Source: CAYYYG01 sp964591375
GTDB lineage: Bacteria > Patescibacteriota > Microgenomatia > UBA1406 > GWC2-37-13
Length of the DNA stretch: 64,000 bases
Direction: 5' to 3'
NCBI GenBank assembly: GCA_964591375.1
Contig: CAZQAU010000006.1
Span: 6,690 to 70,689 of the forward strand
Both the position numbers and the translations under genes were made by a program. Below the pieces are notes generated by a model. The model saw only the letters and a program-made list of their open reading frames with translations, did no database searches and was not told the DNA's origin. Below, piece by piece: positions 17,144 to 24,994 of the stretch; position 1 is the first letter of the stretch; each line of letters starts with the position of its first letter.

Positions 17144-17860
17144 ATGATTCAACTTATAAACATCACGAAAATCTATAAGACAGACGCTTTGGAAACTAAG
17201 GCTTTGGATACTATTTCATTTGAAATAAAAAAAGGGGAGTTTGTGGCTATTATGGGACCTTCGGGGTCAGGAAAATCGACACTAATGCATATTTTAGGTG
17301 CTCTCGATGTCCCGACAAACGGAGAATATTTATTGGATGGAGAGAAAGTGAGCCGACTGACAGAAGATGAACTTGCAGATATTCGTAACCGTAAAATAGG
17401 ATTTATTTTTCAGGCATTTAATTTGCTACCACGAACTTCTGCATTAAAAAATGTAATGCTTCCCCTGCGCTATGCAGGTTTACCTCAAGAAGAACGCATG
17501 ATAAGAGCAAAAAAATATTTGGAGATGGTTGGATTGGGGCATCGTTTATATCACACATCTAATCAACTTTCAGGTGGCCAACAACAAAGGGTAGCTATCG
17601 CCCGGGGACTGGCTATGAATCCGAGTATTCTACTTGCTGATGAACCGACCGGAAATATAGCCTCGGCCCAGGCGGAGGAAATTATGGCTATCTTTCAGGA
17701 TGTGAATAAAGATGCCGGTCATACTATTGTCATGATTACTCATGAGCCGGATATCGCCGCTCATGCTAAAAGAATTATTATGATCCGGGATGGAAAAATA
17801 GTGAGCGATAAAACTAACACAAAGCAAATACAGGCAAAACGAAGTCCAACCACTGAATAA
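17144..17860 (+). CDS. macB: MacB-type ABC ATPase with an altered D-loop
   Basis: 238 aa. Walker A GPSGSGKSTL, Q-loop FQAFNLLPRTS, signature LSGGQQQRVAIARGLA, Walker B ILLADEPTGN and switch His in MITHEPD. The D-loop, normally NLD after EPTG, reads NIAS at about residues 171-174, so the conserved Asp is Ala. The start is ATG 17144: the longer frame from 17024 reads through the end of the adaptor gene in another frame. The permease starts 6 nt after the stop. It probably forms a tripartite exporter with its neighbours, and the substrate is unknown. Confidence 0.9.
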   Translation: MIQLINITKIYKTDALETKALDTISFEIKKGEFVAIMGPSGSGKSTLMHILGALDVPTNGEYLLDGEKVSRLTEDELADIRNRKIGFIFQAFNLLPRTSALKNVMLPLRYAGLPQEERMIRAKKYLEMVGLGHRLYHTSNQLSGGQQQRVAIARGLAMNPSILLADEPTGNIASAQAEEIMAIFQDVNKDAGHTIVMITHEPDIAAHAKRIIMIRDGKIVSDKTNTKQIQAKRSPTTE

Positions 17861-17866
17861 AATAAT

Positions 17867-19093
17867 ATGAAAGAATTACTAGAAATATTTACAGAAAGTT
17901 TAGCAACACTAAGAGTCAATAAACTCAGAACAGGTTTAGCAATTCTGGGAATTATAATTGGAATTGGTAGTGTAATAGCTTTAGTGTCATTGGGCCAGGC
18001 CACACAACAGGCTATACAAAATCAGATACAGGCTTTGGGAGCTAATTTATTAACCGTCAATCCCGGTTCAATTAGTCAGGGAGGTGTACGAGGCGCAGCA
18101 GGTGGTGGGACAACATTGACGAATGCGGATGCCGATGCTATTAAAAATTCGTCACAAATTACAACGATTCAAAATGTATCTCCTGAGGTCCAAAGTAGAT
18201 CACAAGTTAAAGCAGGCAGAAATAATACTAATATTCAGATAATCGGAGCGACGAATGTTTATGCACAAGTACATAAAGTTACAGTAGCCAGTGGCACATT
18301 TATCAGTGATAACGATAATAATAATTTGGCAAAAGTGATTGTACTAGGGCCGCAAGTAGTCACTGATTTATTTGGTGAGAATGCTAACGCTATTGGTCAG
18401 ATGGTGCGCATTAATAATACTTCATTACGGGTAATTGGTGTGACGACTTCCAAAGGTGGTACCGGTTTTCAAAATCCTGATAATATGGCATACGTTCCTT
18501 TAACAACAGCACAAAAACAACTCTTTGGTCAATCATATTTAAACTCAATTGCCTTGGAAGCTAAAAGTGCAGATTTAATGATAGAAGCTCAGAACCAAGT
18601 GGGATATTTATTACTTTCTCGACACAAACTCAGTGATCCTACTGAAGCAGATTTTTCAATTTTTTCTCAACAGGATATCCTTAATGCGGCTTCTTCGACC
18701 ACGGGAACTTTTACAACCTTGCTTTCAGGTATCGCAGCTATTTCCTTGCTTGTGGGCGGAATCGGTATTATGAATATTATGCTGGTCACTGTTACAGAAC
18801 GCACGCGAGAAATTGGACTCCGTAAAGCACTTGGCGCCAAGCGTAATGTTATCATTACTCAATTTCTTATCGAGTCAATTATTCTCACCTTTACCGGAGG
18901 CATAATTGGTGTTGCAGCGGGTGTAGCTGTTTCCTATTTGTATTCCTATATCATGAGTTCTGTTTTTGTGATTTCACTAAATTCAATATTCTTAGCTTTT
19001 TTTGTATCAGCTGCAATAGGAATAGTGTTTGGATGGTATCCTGCGCATAAGGCGGCTATGCTTCAACCGATTGAAGCATTACGGTATGAATAA
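17867..19093 (+). CDS. MacB-type ABC permease
   Basis: 408 aa. TM1 at about residues 20-45 follows the amphipathic start with RVNKLRTGLAILGIIIGIGSVIAL, then a large extracytoplasmic domain (about 50-280) with GxxxN and LGPQVVTDLFG segments, then TM2-TM4 (GGIGIMNIMLVTVTERTREIGLRKALGA, the FtsX/MacB signature). The C-terminus YPAHKAAMLQPIEALRYE is the family end motif. This permease is split from its ATPase, unlike E. coli MacB. It has the same length as the second copy at 39094-40320. Confidence 0.92.
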   Translation: MKELLEIFTESLATLRVNKLRTGLAILGIIIGIGSVIALVSLGQATQQAIQNQIQALGANLLTVNPGSISQGGVRGAAGGGTTLTNADADAIKNSSQITTIQNVSPEVQSRSQVKAGRNNTNIQIIGATNVYAQVHKVTVASGTFISDNDNNNLAKVIVLGPQVVTDLFGENANAIGQMVRINNTSLRVIGVTTSKGGTGFQNPDNMAYVPLTTAQKQLFGQSYLNSIALEAKSADLMIEAQNQVGYLLLSRHKLSDPTEADFSIFSQQDILNAASSTTGTFTTLLSGIAAISLLVGGIGIMNIMLVTVTERTREIGLRKALGAKRNVIITQFLIESIILTFTGGIIGVAAGVAVSYLYSYIMSSVFVISLNSIFLAFFVSAAIGIVFGWYPAHKAAMLQPIEALRYE

Positions 19094-19142
19094 ATTTATA
19101 TATATTAAGAAAATAAAAACATGATGAGAGGAGGTGAGGGAT

Positions 19143-19607
19143 ATGAAAAATAAAAAAGTGAGTTTGATAACAACAATATTTATAACAGTCATAGTAGGAG
19201 CTGCAGGTTTTTTGGGTGGCCTAAAATATTCAGAATCGCAGCGAAATACGTTTTTTCGTAATGGTACAGGGGGACAATTTCAGCAAGGTATGATGATGAG
19301 AGCACAATCAGGGCAGCAAGGTCGAGCACGATTTACAGGTGGAAGACCAGTCGTTGGCGAAGTTGTTTCACAGGATGATAAATCTATTACCGTGAAAATG
19401 ATGGATGGAAGTAGTAAAATAGTTATACTTTCAAGCACCACAAAATACAGTAAATCTACAGATGTATCAAAAGCTGATCTTAAAGCGGGAGAACAAGTAG
19501 GTGTCTTTGGTACCGATAATGCTGATGGTAGTGTTACCGCTCAAACTATTCAGTTGAATCCGACTTTTCGAGGTATGCAGGGTGGTCAACCACCTACACA
19601 ACGCTAA
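19143..19607 (+). CDS. Membrane-anchored DUF5666-type protein
   Basis: 154 aa. N-terminal TM or uncleaved signal at about residues 6-27, a Q/G/R-rich stretch with FRNGTGGQFQQGMMMRAQ, then an OB-like DUF5666 domain (VVGEVVSQDDKSITVKMMDG, AGEQVGVFGTDNADGS, VTAQTIQLNP). The GAGGAGGTGA site lies 7 nt before ATG 19143; a GTG within that site is not a plausible start. The gene follows the MacB permease by 49 nt, so it may belong to the same operon. The extracellular role is unknown. Confidence 0.78.
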   Translation: MKNKKVSLITTIFITVIVGAAGFLGGLKYSESQRNTFFRNGTGGQFQQGMMMRAQSGQQGRARFTGGRPVVGEVVSQDDKSITVKMMDGSSKIVILSSTTKYSKSTDVSKADLKAGEQVGVFGTDNADGSVTAQTIQLNPTFRGMQGGQPPTQR

Positions 19608-19648
19608 TTAAAAATATATTTTTCTGAAGAAAGGAGGTGTTAATAAAT

Positions 19649-20104
19649 ATGAAAAGAGGACAAGTAAATCCAGTGTTAATTGGGGGAATTGTGCTTGCAC
19701 TTGTTATAGTGGGTATTGGGATGATGATGAGTCGTAACAATACTACTCAGGAAATGGCACAAGTACCCGAGACAACCACCGCACCCGCTGTTAATGAATC
19801 GCCAGCTGTTGCAGGTATGGAATCAAGCGCCAAAACTATTGAAGTTGAAGCAGGTAGTTTCTACTACAAACCCAATGAGATTCGCGTAAAAAAAGGTGAA
19901 ACAGTTAAGATCGTCATGAAAAGTGTGAGTATGATGCATGATTTTGTCATTGATGAACTTAATGTAAAAATGCCTATCACTAAAAATGGTGAAACGGGAA
20001 CAGTTGAGTTCGTAGCTGACAAAGCCGGCACGTTTGAATACTATTGTTCAGTGGGACAGCATCGTGCTAATGGACAAGTAGGAACAATTATTGTTGAGGA
20101 GTAA
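19649..20104 (+). CDS. Membrane-anchored cupredoxin with Gln at the usual Met ligand position
   Basis: 151 aa. TM anchor at about residues 9-27, a T/P/E-rich linker, then a plastocyanin/azurin-like domain from about 62. The type 1 copper ligands are visible: H97 (MMHDFVID), C133 and H138 (YYCSVGQH). The axial ligand, usually Met in a GMVG motif, is Q143 (ANGQVG), as in stellacyanin-type sites. AAAGGAGGTG lies before ATG 19649. It probably carries electrons or binds copper outside the cell. An intrinsic terminator follows, closing the exporter operon. Confidence 0.88.
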   Translation: MKRGQVNPVLIGGIVLALVIVGIGMMMSRNNTTQEMAQVPETTTAPAVNESPAVAGMESSAKTIEVEAGSFYYKPNEIRVKKGETVKIVMKSVSMMHDFVIDELNVKMPITKNGETGTVEFVADKAGTFEYYCSVGQHRANGQVGTIIVEE

Positions 20105-20124
20105 TCTGTACATGTAAGAACATA

Positions 20125-21177
20125 CTAAGCAGCCTCTTTAATCGGAGGCTGTTTTTTTAGTAACTTTAGAGAATTATTCAAGAAGATACATATACCGATG
20201 CTTATAGATAGTATTAGAACAAACTGAATAAACGGTTGAGAAAAAAACATAGATTGTTTACTGATTTTTAGTATTAAATCGAGAATAATAAAATGTATGA
20301 AATATAACTGATAAGAGTGTTTGCTTACATACAAACTTATTTTTTTAATAGTATTAATTTTATGTATAGAATAAATTCCTATTATTAGTATGAGAAAAGT
20401 GATTGTTTGACCATACGTTATATAAAAGAAACCCGGAGGATATTTATAGCTAACCAGTTGAAACGAACGATTCGTCTTTATATGAAAGATAACCAATAGA
20501 ATAAAAAATAGTCCGCTTAGTATAGCTCCAAAAAGATATCGTTTTATAGTTCTGTAGTCCCCGGTATCTTTATGTTCTGCTAAATATATCCGCATTGAAA
20601 GAAGTAAAATTACCGACCAGGGGAGCCACATTATGGTTCGATAATAATCATGAGGAAATTTCATGAAAGTAAAAATGAGTGCAACTGCAATAGCCAAGCA
20701 TTCGTACAAATAATAGAAAATTTTGTATCGTAAAGAACGCATCAAAAACGGAAATATCAATGTTAACTGAACAAATAAAAGTACTAACCAGTTTAATTCA
20801 ACGCCTCCTACTAAAAAAATCGATCGCAGAATAAAATTAAATGACCGTTCCAATTCTAGTCCTACAAAAAACTGAGGAAATATCAGCCACAGCGAGTAAT
20901 GTACAACCAGGTAAATATAAAAAGGAATAATTAATTTAAGTATTCTTTTCTTGTACCAACCTAATACTTTAAACTCAGTTGTAAACCGATCTTTGTATAA
21001 ATATGTTAGAACATATCCGGAACAAAAAATAAATGACACGACTACAAAGTTAAGATAATTCCAGATTAAATAATAGGTAGTGTTGTTTAGATGATATGAA
21101 TATGTATGTATGGCGATAACTCCGATTATTGACAGGGCACGTAAAAAATCAATGTGTTCAAATCGTTTCTTGATCAT
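20125..21177 (-). CDS. Acyltransferase family 3 membrane protein (OafA/YrhL-like)
   Basis: 350 aa with about ten TM helices. The start RFEHIDFLRALSIIGVIAIH carries the family's (R/D)xxR and catalytic-type His, and SYHLNN with FCSGYVLTYL follows. Such enzymes move acetyl or other acyl groups onto surface sugars or lipids. TATAAT (21189-21184) lies exactly 6 nt before the ATG (leaderless). Its 3' end overlaps the terminator of the opposite operon. The acceptor is unknown. Confidence 0.88.
   Translation of the reverse strand: MIKKRFEHIDFLRALSIIGVIAIHTYSYHLNNTTYYLIWNYLNFVVVSFIFCSGYVLTYLYKDRFTTEFKVLGWYKKRILKLIIPFYIYLVVHYSLWLIFPQFFVGLELERSFNFILRSIFLVGGVELNWLVLLFVQLTLIFPFLMRSLRYKIFYYLYECLAIAVALIFTFMKFPHDYYRTIMWLPWSVILLLSMRIYLAEHKDTGDYRTIKRYLFGAILSGLFFILLVIFHIKTNRSFQLVSYKYPPGFFYITYGQTITFLILIIGIYSIHKINTIKKISLYVSKHSYQLYFIHFIILDLILKISKQSMFFSQPFIQFVLILSISIGICIFLNNSLKLLKKQPPIKEAA
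20130..20158 (+). terminator. Intrinsic terminator after the cupredoxin gene
   Basis: CAGCCTC (20130-20136) pairs with GAGGCTG (20145-20151), followed by seven T (20152-20158). It lies inside the last codons of the convergent acyltransferase gene, which thus encodes its QPPIKEAA end. Confidence 0.8.
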
Positions 21178-21198
21178 ATTAGGATTATACTGTTAAAG

Positions 21199-21744
21199 TT
21201 AATTTTCATCAGGGATAAATTTAAGAGCAACTGAGTTTATACAGTAGCGCTTACCGGTTGGTGGTGGACCATCATCAAATACATGCCCAAGATGTCCTCC
21301 ACATGCATCTAATACTTCGATGCGTATTTGTCCGAGCGATGTGTCTTCACGCAGCACAACCGAATTTTTATTTATTGGTTGCCAAAAGCTAGGCCATCCT
21401 GTACCGGAATCAAATTTGTGTTCGGACCGGAACACTGGTTGATTACAACCGACACTGTAATAGGTTCCTTTTTTATCGTTATGAACAAGTTCTCCAGTAA
21501 AAGGAATTTCAGTTCCTTCTTCCCGAAGAATATGATATTGTTCCGGCGTTAGTATCTTATGCCATTCCTCTTCTGATTTGAATCGTTTTAAATCAAAATT
21601 ACCAGCAATAATTTTTTTTTCATTATCAACAGGTAATTGTGTCTTCGTAGTGGGTTTAAATTTAATTGCCATTAGGATAATAAAGAGTGAAAAAAAAAGA
21701 AAAATACTTAAGGAAAAAAGACGACGTATAGTTTTATTTGACAT
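21199..21744 (-). CDS. msrB: Peptide methionine-R-sulfoxide reductase, membrane anchored
   Basis: 181 aa. N-terminal TM at about residues 8-28, then the MsrB domain: YHILREEGTEIPFTGEL, FDSGTGWPSFWQPI, HLGHVFDDGPPPTGKRYCIN with catalytic C168. The zinc-site cysteines are incomplete (SVGC and LDACGG instead of two CxxC), a known zinc-free subtype. It repairs oxidised methionine in extracytoplasmic proteins. ATG 21744 lies 5 nt after TATACT (21755-21750), while the longer frame from 21783 starts upstream of that promoter. The anchor suggests a role in repairing surface proteins. Confidence 0.92.
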   Translation of the reverse strand: MSNKTIRRLFSLSIFLFFSLFIILMAIKFKPTTKTQLPVDNEKKIIAGNFDLKRFKSEEEWHKILTPEQYHILREEGTEIPFTGELVHNDKKGTYYSVGCNQPVFRSEHKFDSGTGWPSFWQPINKNSVVLREDTSLGQIRIEVLDACGGHLGHVFDDGPPPTGKRYCINSVALKFIPDEN

Positions 21745-21776
21745 ACAAAAGTATATCAATTCGTTAACTACACCAT

Positions 21777-21805
21777 AAGACAATAGATGATGATTATGCT
21801 ACAAT
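21777..21805 (+). promoter_or_regulatory. Promoter of the orphan sensor kinase
   Basis: AAGACA (21777-21782), 17 nt, TACAAT (21800-21805) preceded by TGC, forming an extended -10. The expected start site near 21812 leaves about 5 nt before ATG 21817. The upstream ATGs at 21787 and 21790 fall inside the promoter. Confidence 0.5.
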
Positions 21806-21816
21806 TATATTCAGGT

Positions 21817-22935
21817 ATGCGTGAAGAAAATAAAAATTTATACTCGTATCTTACATTTTTTTTCAGTAGTCTCTCGGTTGTTTTGCTTACATGGTACTTG
21901 TTACCGTATACCGGTAAAACAACTATATATCTACTGTCCATTTTAATTGTTGCAATTAACGCATGGTTTGTTGGTTATAATCTGGCTCTTTGGTATACTT
22001 TTGTTTCCGTCGCTGTCTTTCTCTATTTTTTTTTGGTTCCAAATGCACTGCATATCGTAAATCCATTACTCTCATTGTATGAAATTACCGTTTTTGCAAT
22101 TGTAAGTGTAGTTATTCTTCATGTAATTGAAAAATACAGAATGACTGATTTACGCAATGATTTTTCTAAAAAAGATTTTGAATATAGGAGGCAAATAAAT
22201 GCTTTACAGCAAGAAAATACTAAAATGCAGCAGGAGATTAAATTGCGGGAAGAGTTTCTTTCTATCGCATCACATGAATTAAAAACTCCATTAACATCGA
22301 TGCTTTTGAAATTGCAAATGGTACTCCATAATATTCGGAATGTTTCACTTGCTAATTTTTCCGTCGAAAATTTATTGAAAATGCTCGAAACTGCTGAGCA
22401 GCAAACACAGCGTCTCGCCCGACTTATCAATGATCTTTTAAATGTTTCACTTATAACTACTGGGAAATGGAATCTTGAATTAGGAAAAACAGATGTGGTC
22501 ACAATTGTTCGTGAAGTGTTAGATGAATTTTCGGAAAAAATGGAAAAACGTCACATTGATTTAAAAGTTGAAACAGATCAGTCACTTATTGCAAGCGTAG
22601 ACAAACTTCGTTTTGAGCAGATGCTGACGAATCTCTTGTCTAATGCTATAAAGTATGGCAATGGTAAACCTATTGAAATTAAATTACACAAAAAAAATGA
22701 CTGTTTACAGCTAATAGTAAAGGATTATGGTATAGGCATCGATTCGTCTAAAAAAGATCATATTTTCGGTCTATTTCAGAGAGGTGTCAGAGCTTCTGAT
22801 TATAAAGGATTAGGAGTAGGATTATATATTGCCAGTCAAATTGTATCAGCACATAACGGCTCAATTCAGGTCAGTAGTAGGCTTAATTCCGGATCTACTT
22901 TTACCATTGAACTGCCCATTGAGGCAAAGCATTAA
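21817..22935 (+). CDS. Orphan membrane histidine kinase (DUF4118/KdpD-like membrane part)
   Basis: 372 aa. Four closely packed TM helices at about residues 10-105 with almost no external loops, resembling the DUF4118 region of KdpD. A coiled coil (about 125-150) follows, then HisKA with H153 (IASHELKTPL) and HATPase with NLLSNAIKYG, DYGIGID and GLGVGLYIAS. No response regulator is adjacent. The receiver-only protein at 8804-9160 is a possible partner (inference). The short start fits the promoter position; a start at 21787 would add 10 residues. Its end overlaps the convergent gene by 4 nt. Confidence 0.9.
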   Translation: MREENKNLYSYLTFFFSSLSVVLLTWYLLPYTGKTTIYLLSILIVAINAWFVGYNLALWYTFVSVAVFLYFFLVPNALHIVNPLLSLYEITVFAIVSVVILHVIEKYRMTDLRNDFSKKDFEYRRQINALQQENTKMQQEIKLREEFLSIASHELKTPLTSMLLKLQMVLHNIRNVSLANFSVENLLKMLETAEQQTQRLARLINDLLNVSLITTGKWNLELGKTDVVTIVREVLDEFSEKMEKRHIDLKVETDQSLIASVDKLRFEQMLTNLLSNAIKYGNGKPIEIKLHKKNDCLQLIVKDYGIGIDSSKKDHIFGLFQRGVRASDYKGLGVGLYIASQIVSAHNGSIQVSSRLNSGSTFTIELPIEAKH

Positions 22936-23333
22936 TTATTATGTATACTACTTTTATTTTTCAAACTTTCAATTTCAGTTTGTAATCTGGTAAGTTGTTT
23001 TTGGATACTACTGAGAGTATTTGAAACGCTTTCATCATGAATTTCATCTTCGATTTCTTCAGCTTGAATACTATCTATGTCTTTCTCCACATCTTCGATA
23101 CTTTCATTGGTTTTGTTTATTGTCATTTGAATAAAGAGAGCTAGATAGATAGCTTCAATAGATAGTAAAGTTGTTAGTAATAATAATACTTTATCAATCG
23201 TCCAACCGAAAAATGTCAACATAAATATTCCAGCAAAAAAGATAGTATGAATTAGTACCGAAATAGGAGTGCCTACGGCCTGTATAAGAGAATCTGATAT
23301 TTTCTCAATAATTTTTTTTGATGATGGTTTCAT
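22932..23333 (-). CDS. Small two-TM protein with coiled-coil tail
   Basis: 133 aa. Two TM segments (about residues 22-44 and 48-72) followed by a strongly acidic, heptad-like tail (about 75-130: ESIEDVEKDIDSIQAEEIEDE and later SSIQKQLTRLQTEIESLKN). The membrane part faintly resembles DUF1003 or the low-affinity iron permease family (PF04120), but I cannot decide. It is the last gene of a three-gene operon with the DUF421 gene (3-nt gap). Confidence 0.7.
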   Translation of the reverse strand: MKPSSKKIIEKISDSLIQAVGTPISVLIHTIFFAGIFMLTFFGWTIDKVLLLLTTLLSIEAIYLALFIQMTINKTNESIEDVEKDIDSIQAEEIEDEIHDESVSNTLSSIQKQLTRLQTEIESLKNKSSIHNN

Positions 23334-23336
23334 TAC

Positions 23337-23777
23337 TTATTTGGGAATGATTGATATACCGCCATTTTTTTCTAATATTGCATATTTTATCTGTTCCATT
23401 CTTTCCAATCCGTGAATTAGACGGGCTGCCGATAAAACATCTTCTTCATCTATCTTTTCTTTATTAGCTCTCTTTTTGATTATCTTACCATTTTCGGCGA
23501 TAATAAGTGGAGCTCCTTCTAGCCATACATCAAGCGTTTTAAACTTTTGTTTAAGAAAAGAAAGGATAATTTCAAGCACGATGAGCGTGATAATCACCAG
23601 TATAGTGCTTGTTAATGATTGATCAGGACCAATAATAGAATTGTCTACCGCTTCTGAGATTATTAGTAATAAAACAAAATCGAAAGTAGTTATTTCATTT
23701 AAAGTTCTTTTGCCGGTAGCTTGTAAAATAAATAAAACAAATAAGTATAGAACTGTAGCACGAATTATAAGGTCCAT
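23337..23777 (-). CDS. DUF421 family membrane protein (YetF/YdfR-like)
   Basis: 146 aa. TM helices at about residues 5-20 (with QATGKRTL, the family hallmark) and 28-70, then the cytosolic DUF421 domain with LDVWLEGAPLIIAENGKI and SAARLIHGLERMEQIKYAIL. The family is widespread in Firmicutes, has some link to spores and membranes, and its activity is unknown. It lies 1 nt after the upstream membrane protein, so the two are co-translated. Confidence 0.88.
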   Translation of the reverse strand: MDLIIRATVLYLFVLFILQATGKRTLNEITTFDFVLLLIISEAVDNSIIGPDQSLTSTILVIITLIVLEIILSFLKQKFKTLDVWLEGAPLIIAENGKIIKKRANKEKIDEEDVLSAARLIHGLERMEQIKYAILEKNGGISIIPK

Positions 23778-23778
23778 A

Positions 23779-24249
23779 TTAAGGATATATAAATTGTTTT
23801 AATTGGTATTGATCGACACCTATATTAATTTGTCCCGATAAATATCCATGTTTTTGAGGCTCCAGATAAAAAATGATATGCGTATTAGTTGGTTCTTTTA
23901 CATCAAAAATATAGTTATAGTAATTTTTTTTTATTTCTACATTTTTGGGTGGGGGAAGTATATCAATGATTTGATACTCACCTAGCAGTTTTTGATCGAA
24001 ACTAACAGATGAGTTAGTAAGATTAGATGATCTGATAATAATAGATGTAGGTGATTGATATCGTGCAAAATACTCATACTCAATTACAGAATTTTTTATA
24101 GTTAGTTTTGATTGACTTAATATTCCCTCTCCGAATAAACCCAATATTCCAGACGTTACTATACCTATAAAGGCAATCCACATAATTCGCTGGAAAATCC
24201 AGAATTTTTTTTGGAACTTAATATGTTCGTTTAAATTAAGGTCTGACAT
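23779..24249 (-). CDS. Membrane-anchored protein of unknown function, first gene of the DUF421 operon
   Basis: 156 aa. A short cytosolic start, one TM at about residues 22-44, then an extracytoplasmic beta-rich domain of about 110 residues containing IEYEYFARYQSPTSIII and IDILPPPKNVEI. I recognise no family. Because it abuts the DUF421 gene (1 nt), the two products probably work together at the membrane. No catalytic motif was seen. Confidence 0.72.
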   Translation of the reverse strand: MSDLNLNEHIKFQKKFWIFQRIMWIAFIGIVTSGILGLFGEGILSQSKLTIKNSVIEYEYFARYQSPTSIIIRSSNLTNSSVSFDQKLLGEYQIIDILPPPKNVEIKKNYYNYIFDVKEPTNTHIIFYLEPQKHGYLSGQINIGVDQYQLKQFIYP

Positions 24250-24343
24250 TTTTAATTAATTAACTGTCCGTATGGTATCGGTTTTATATCATAAACCATT
24301 AAGAGGAAGGTAAGGAGGCGTTAATAAGACAATTTGACATATA

Positions 24344-24374
24344 TCAGCGAATTTTCAGCTTTAGTTTATATCAT
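24344..24374 (+). promoter_or_regulatory. Promoter of a small secreted protein with 11-bp-period TCAG repeat
   Basis: TCAG at 24344-24347 and 24355-24358, the second within ATTTTCAG, then 10 nt and TATCAT (24369-24374). A TTGACA at 24334-24339 lies further up at a non-standard distance. The layout matches the promoters at 14016-14045 and 15775-15805. Confidence 0.45.
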
Positions 24375-24398
24375 ATTATTATGAAAGGAGGAAAAACT

Positions 24399-24890
24399 AT
24401 GATATCAAAAAAAATATTGCTTCCCGTTATTGCTGCGGCATTTGCAGGCGTTACAGTTTTAGGTGTTCCGAATGTGAATGCACAGACAACAAGCGCTCCA
24501 TTTGCCAATATGGTTGATGCTATATCACAGAAATTTGGTTTGGATAGAACCAAAGTTCAGGCTGTGGTTGAAGAAGTGCATAAAAAGAATCAAGTAGAAA
24601 GAACAGCCATGATGAAGCAGAAAATGGAGACAAAACTAACTCAAGATGTAAAAGATGGAAAAATTACTGAAGCACAAAAACAAGCTATTATCAAAAAGCT
24701 TGCAGAAGTACATGCATCGGTTGTCCCAGGTTCAATGAAAGATAAAACACCGGAACAGCGTAAACAAGAAATGGAAGCTAAGAGAAGTGAAATGAGCAAC
24801 TGGGCTAAATCCCAAGGAATTGATCCAGATTATTTGTTGAAAATATTCGGACGAAGCGGAATGCACAAACAGGGTTGGGCAAAGCCGTAA
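24399..24890 (+). CDS. Small secreted helical protein
   Basis: 163 aa. The signal peptide ISKKILLPVIAAAFAGVTVL ends near NVNAQ (cleavage after about residue 27). The mature part is highly charged and helical, with FGLDRTKVQAVVEEVHKKN and DGKITEAQKQAIIKKLAEV, resembling the DUF2680-type repeat. It ends with GMHKQGWAKP. An AAAGGAGG site lies before ATG 24399, and the ATG at 24381 sits upstream of this site and is not used. Its promoter shares the putative response-regulator site. It may be a stress-induced chaperone-like surface protein (inference only). Confidence 0.75.
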   Translation: MISKKILLPVIAAAFAGVTVLGVPNVNAQTTSAPFANMVDAISQKFGLDRTKVQAVVEEVHKKNQVERTAMMKQKMETKLTQDVKDGKITEAQKQAIIKKLAEVHASVVPGSMKDKTPEQRKQEMEAKRSEMSNWAKSQGIDPDYLLKIFGRSGMHKQGWAKP

Positions 24891-24920
24891 CACATTAAAT
24901 TCACAGCTGTGATTTATAAA

Positions 24921-24956
24921 AACGCTCTCAGTATAAAAGCTGAGAGCGTTTTTTTT
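24921..24956. terminator. Bidirectional intrinsic terminator
   Basis: AACGCTCTCAG (24921-24931) and CTGAGAGCGTT (24940-24950) form a perfect 11-bp stem with T8 on the plus side and an A-run on the other side. It serves the secreted protein gene and the convergent FTR1 gene. Confidence 0.85.
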
Positions 24957-24994
24957 ATAGCTAGTTTGAATTACGATCAAATAGATTAATTATT

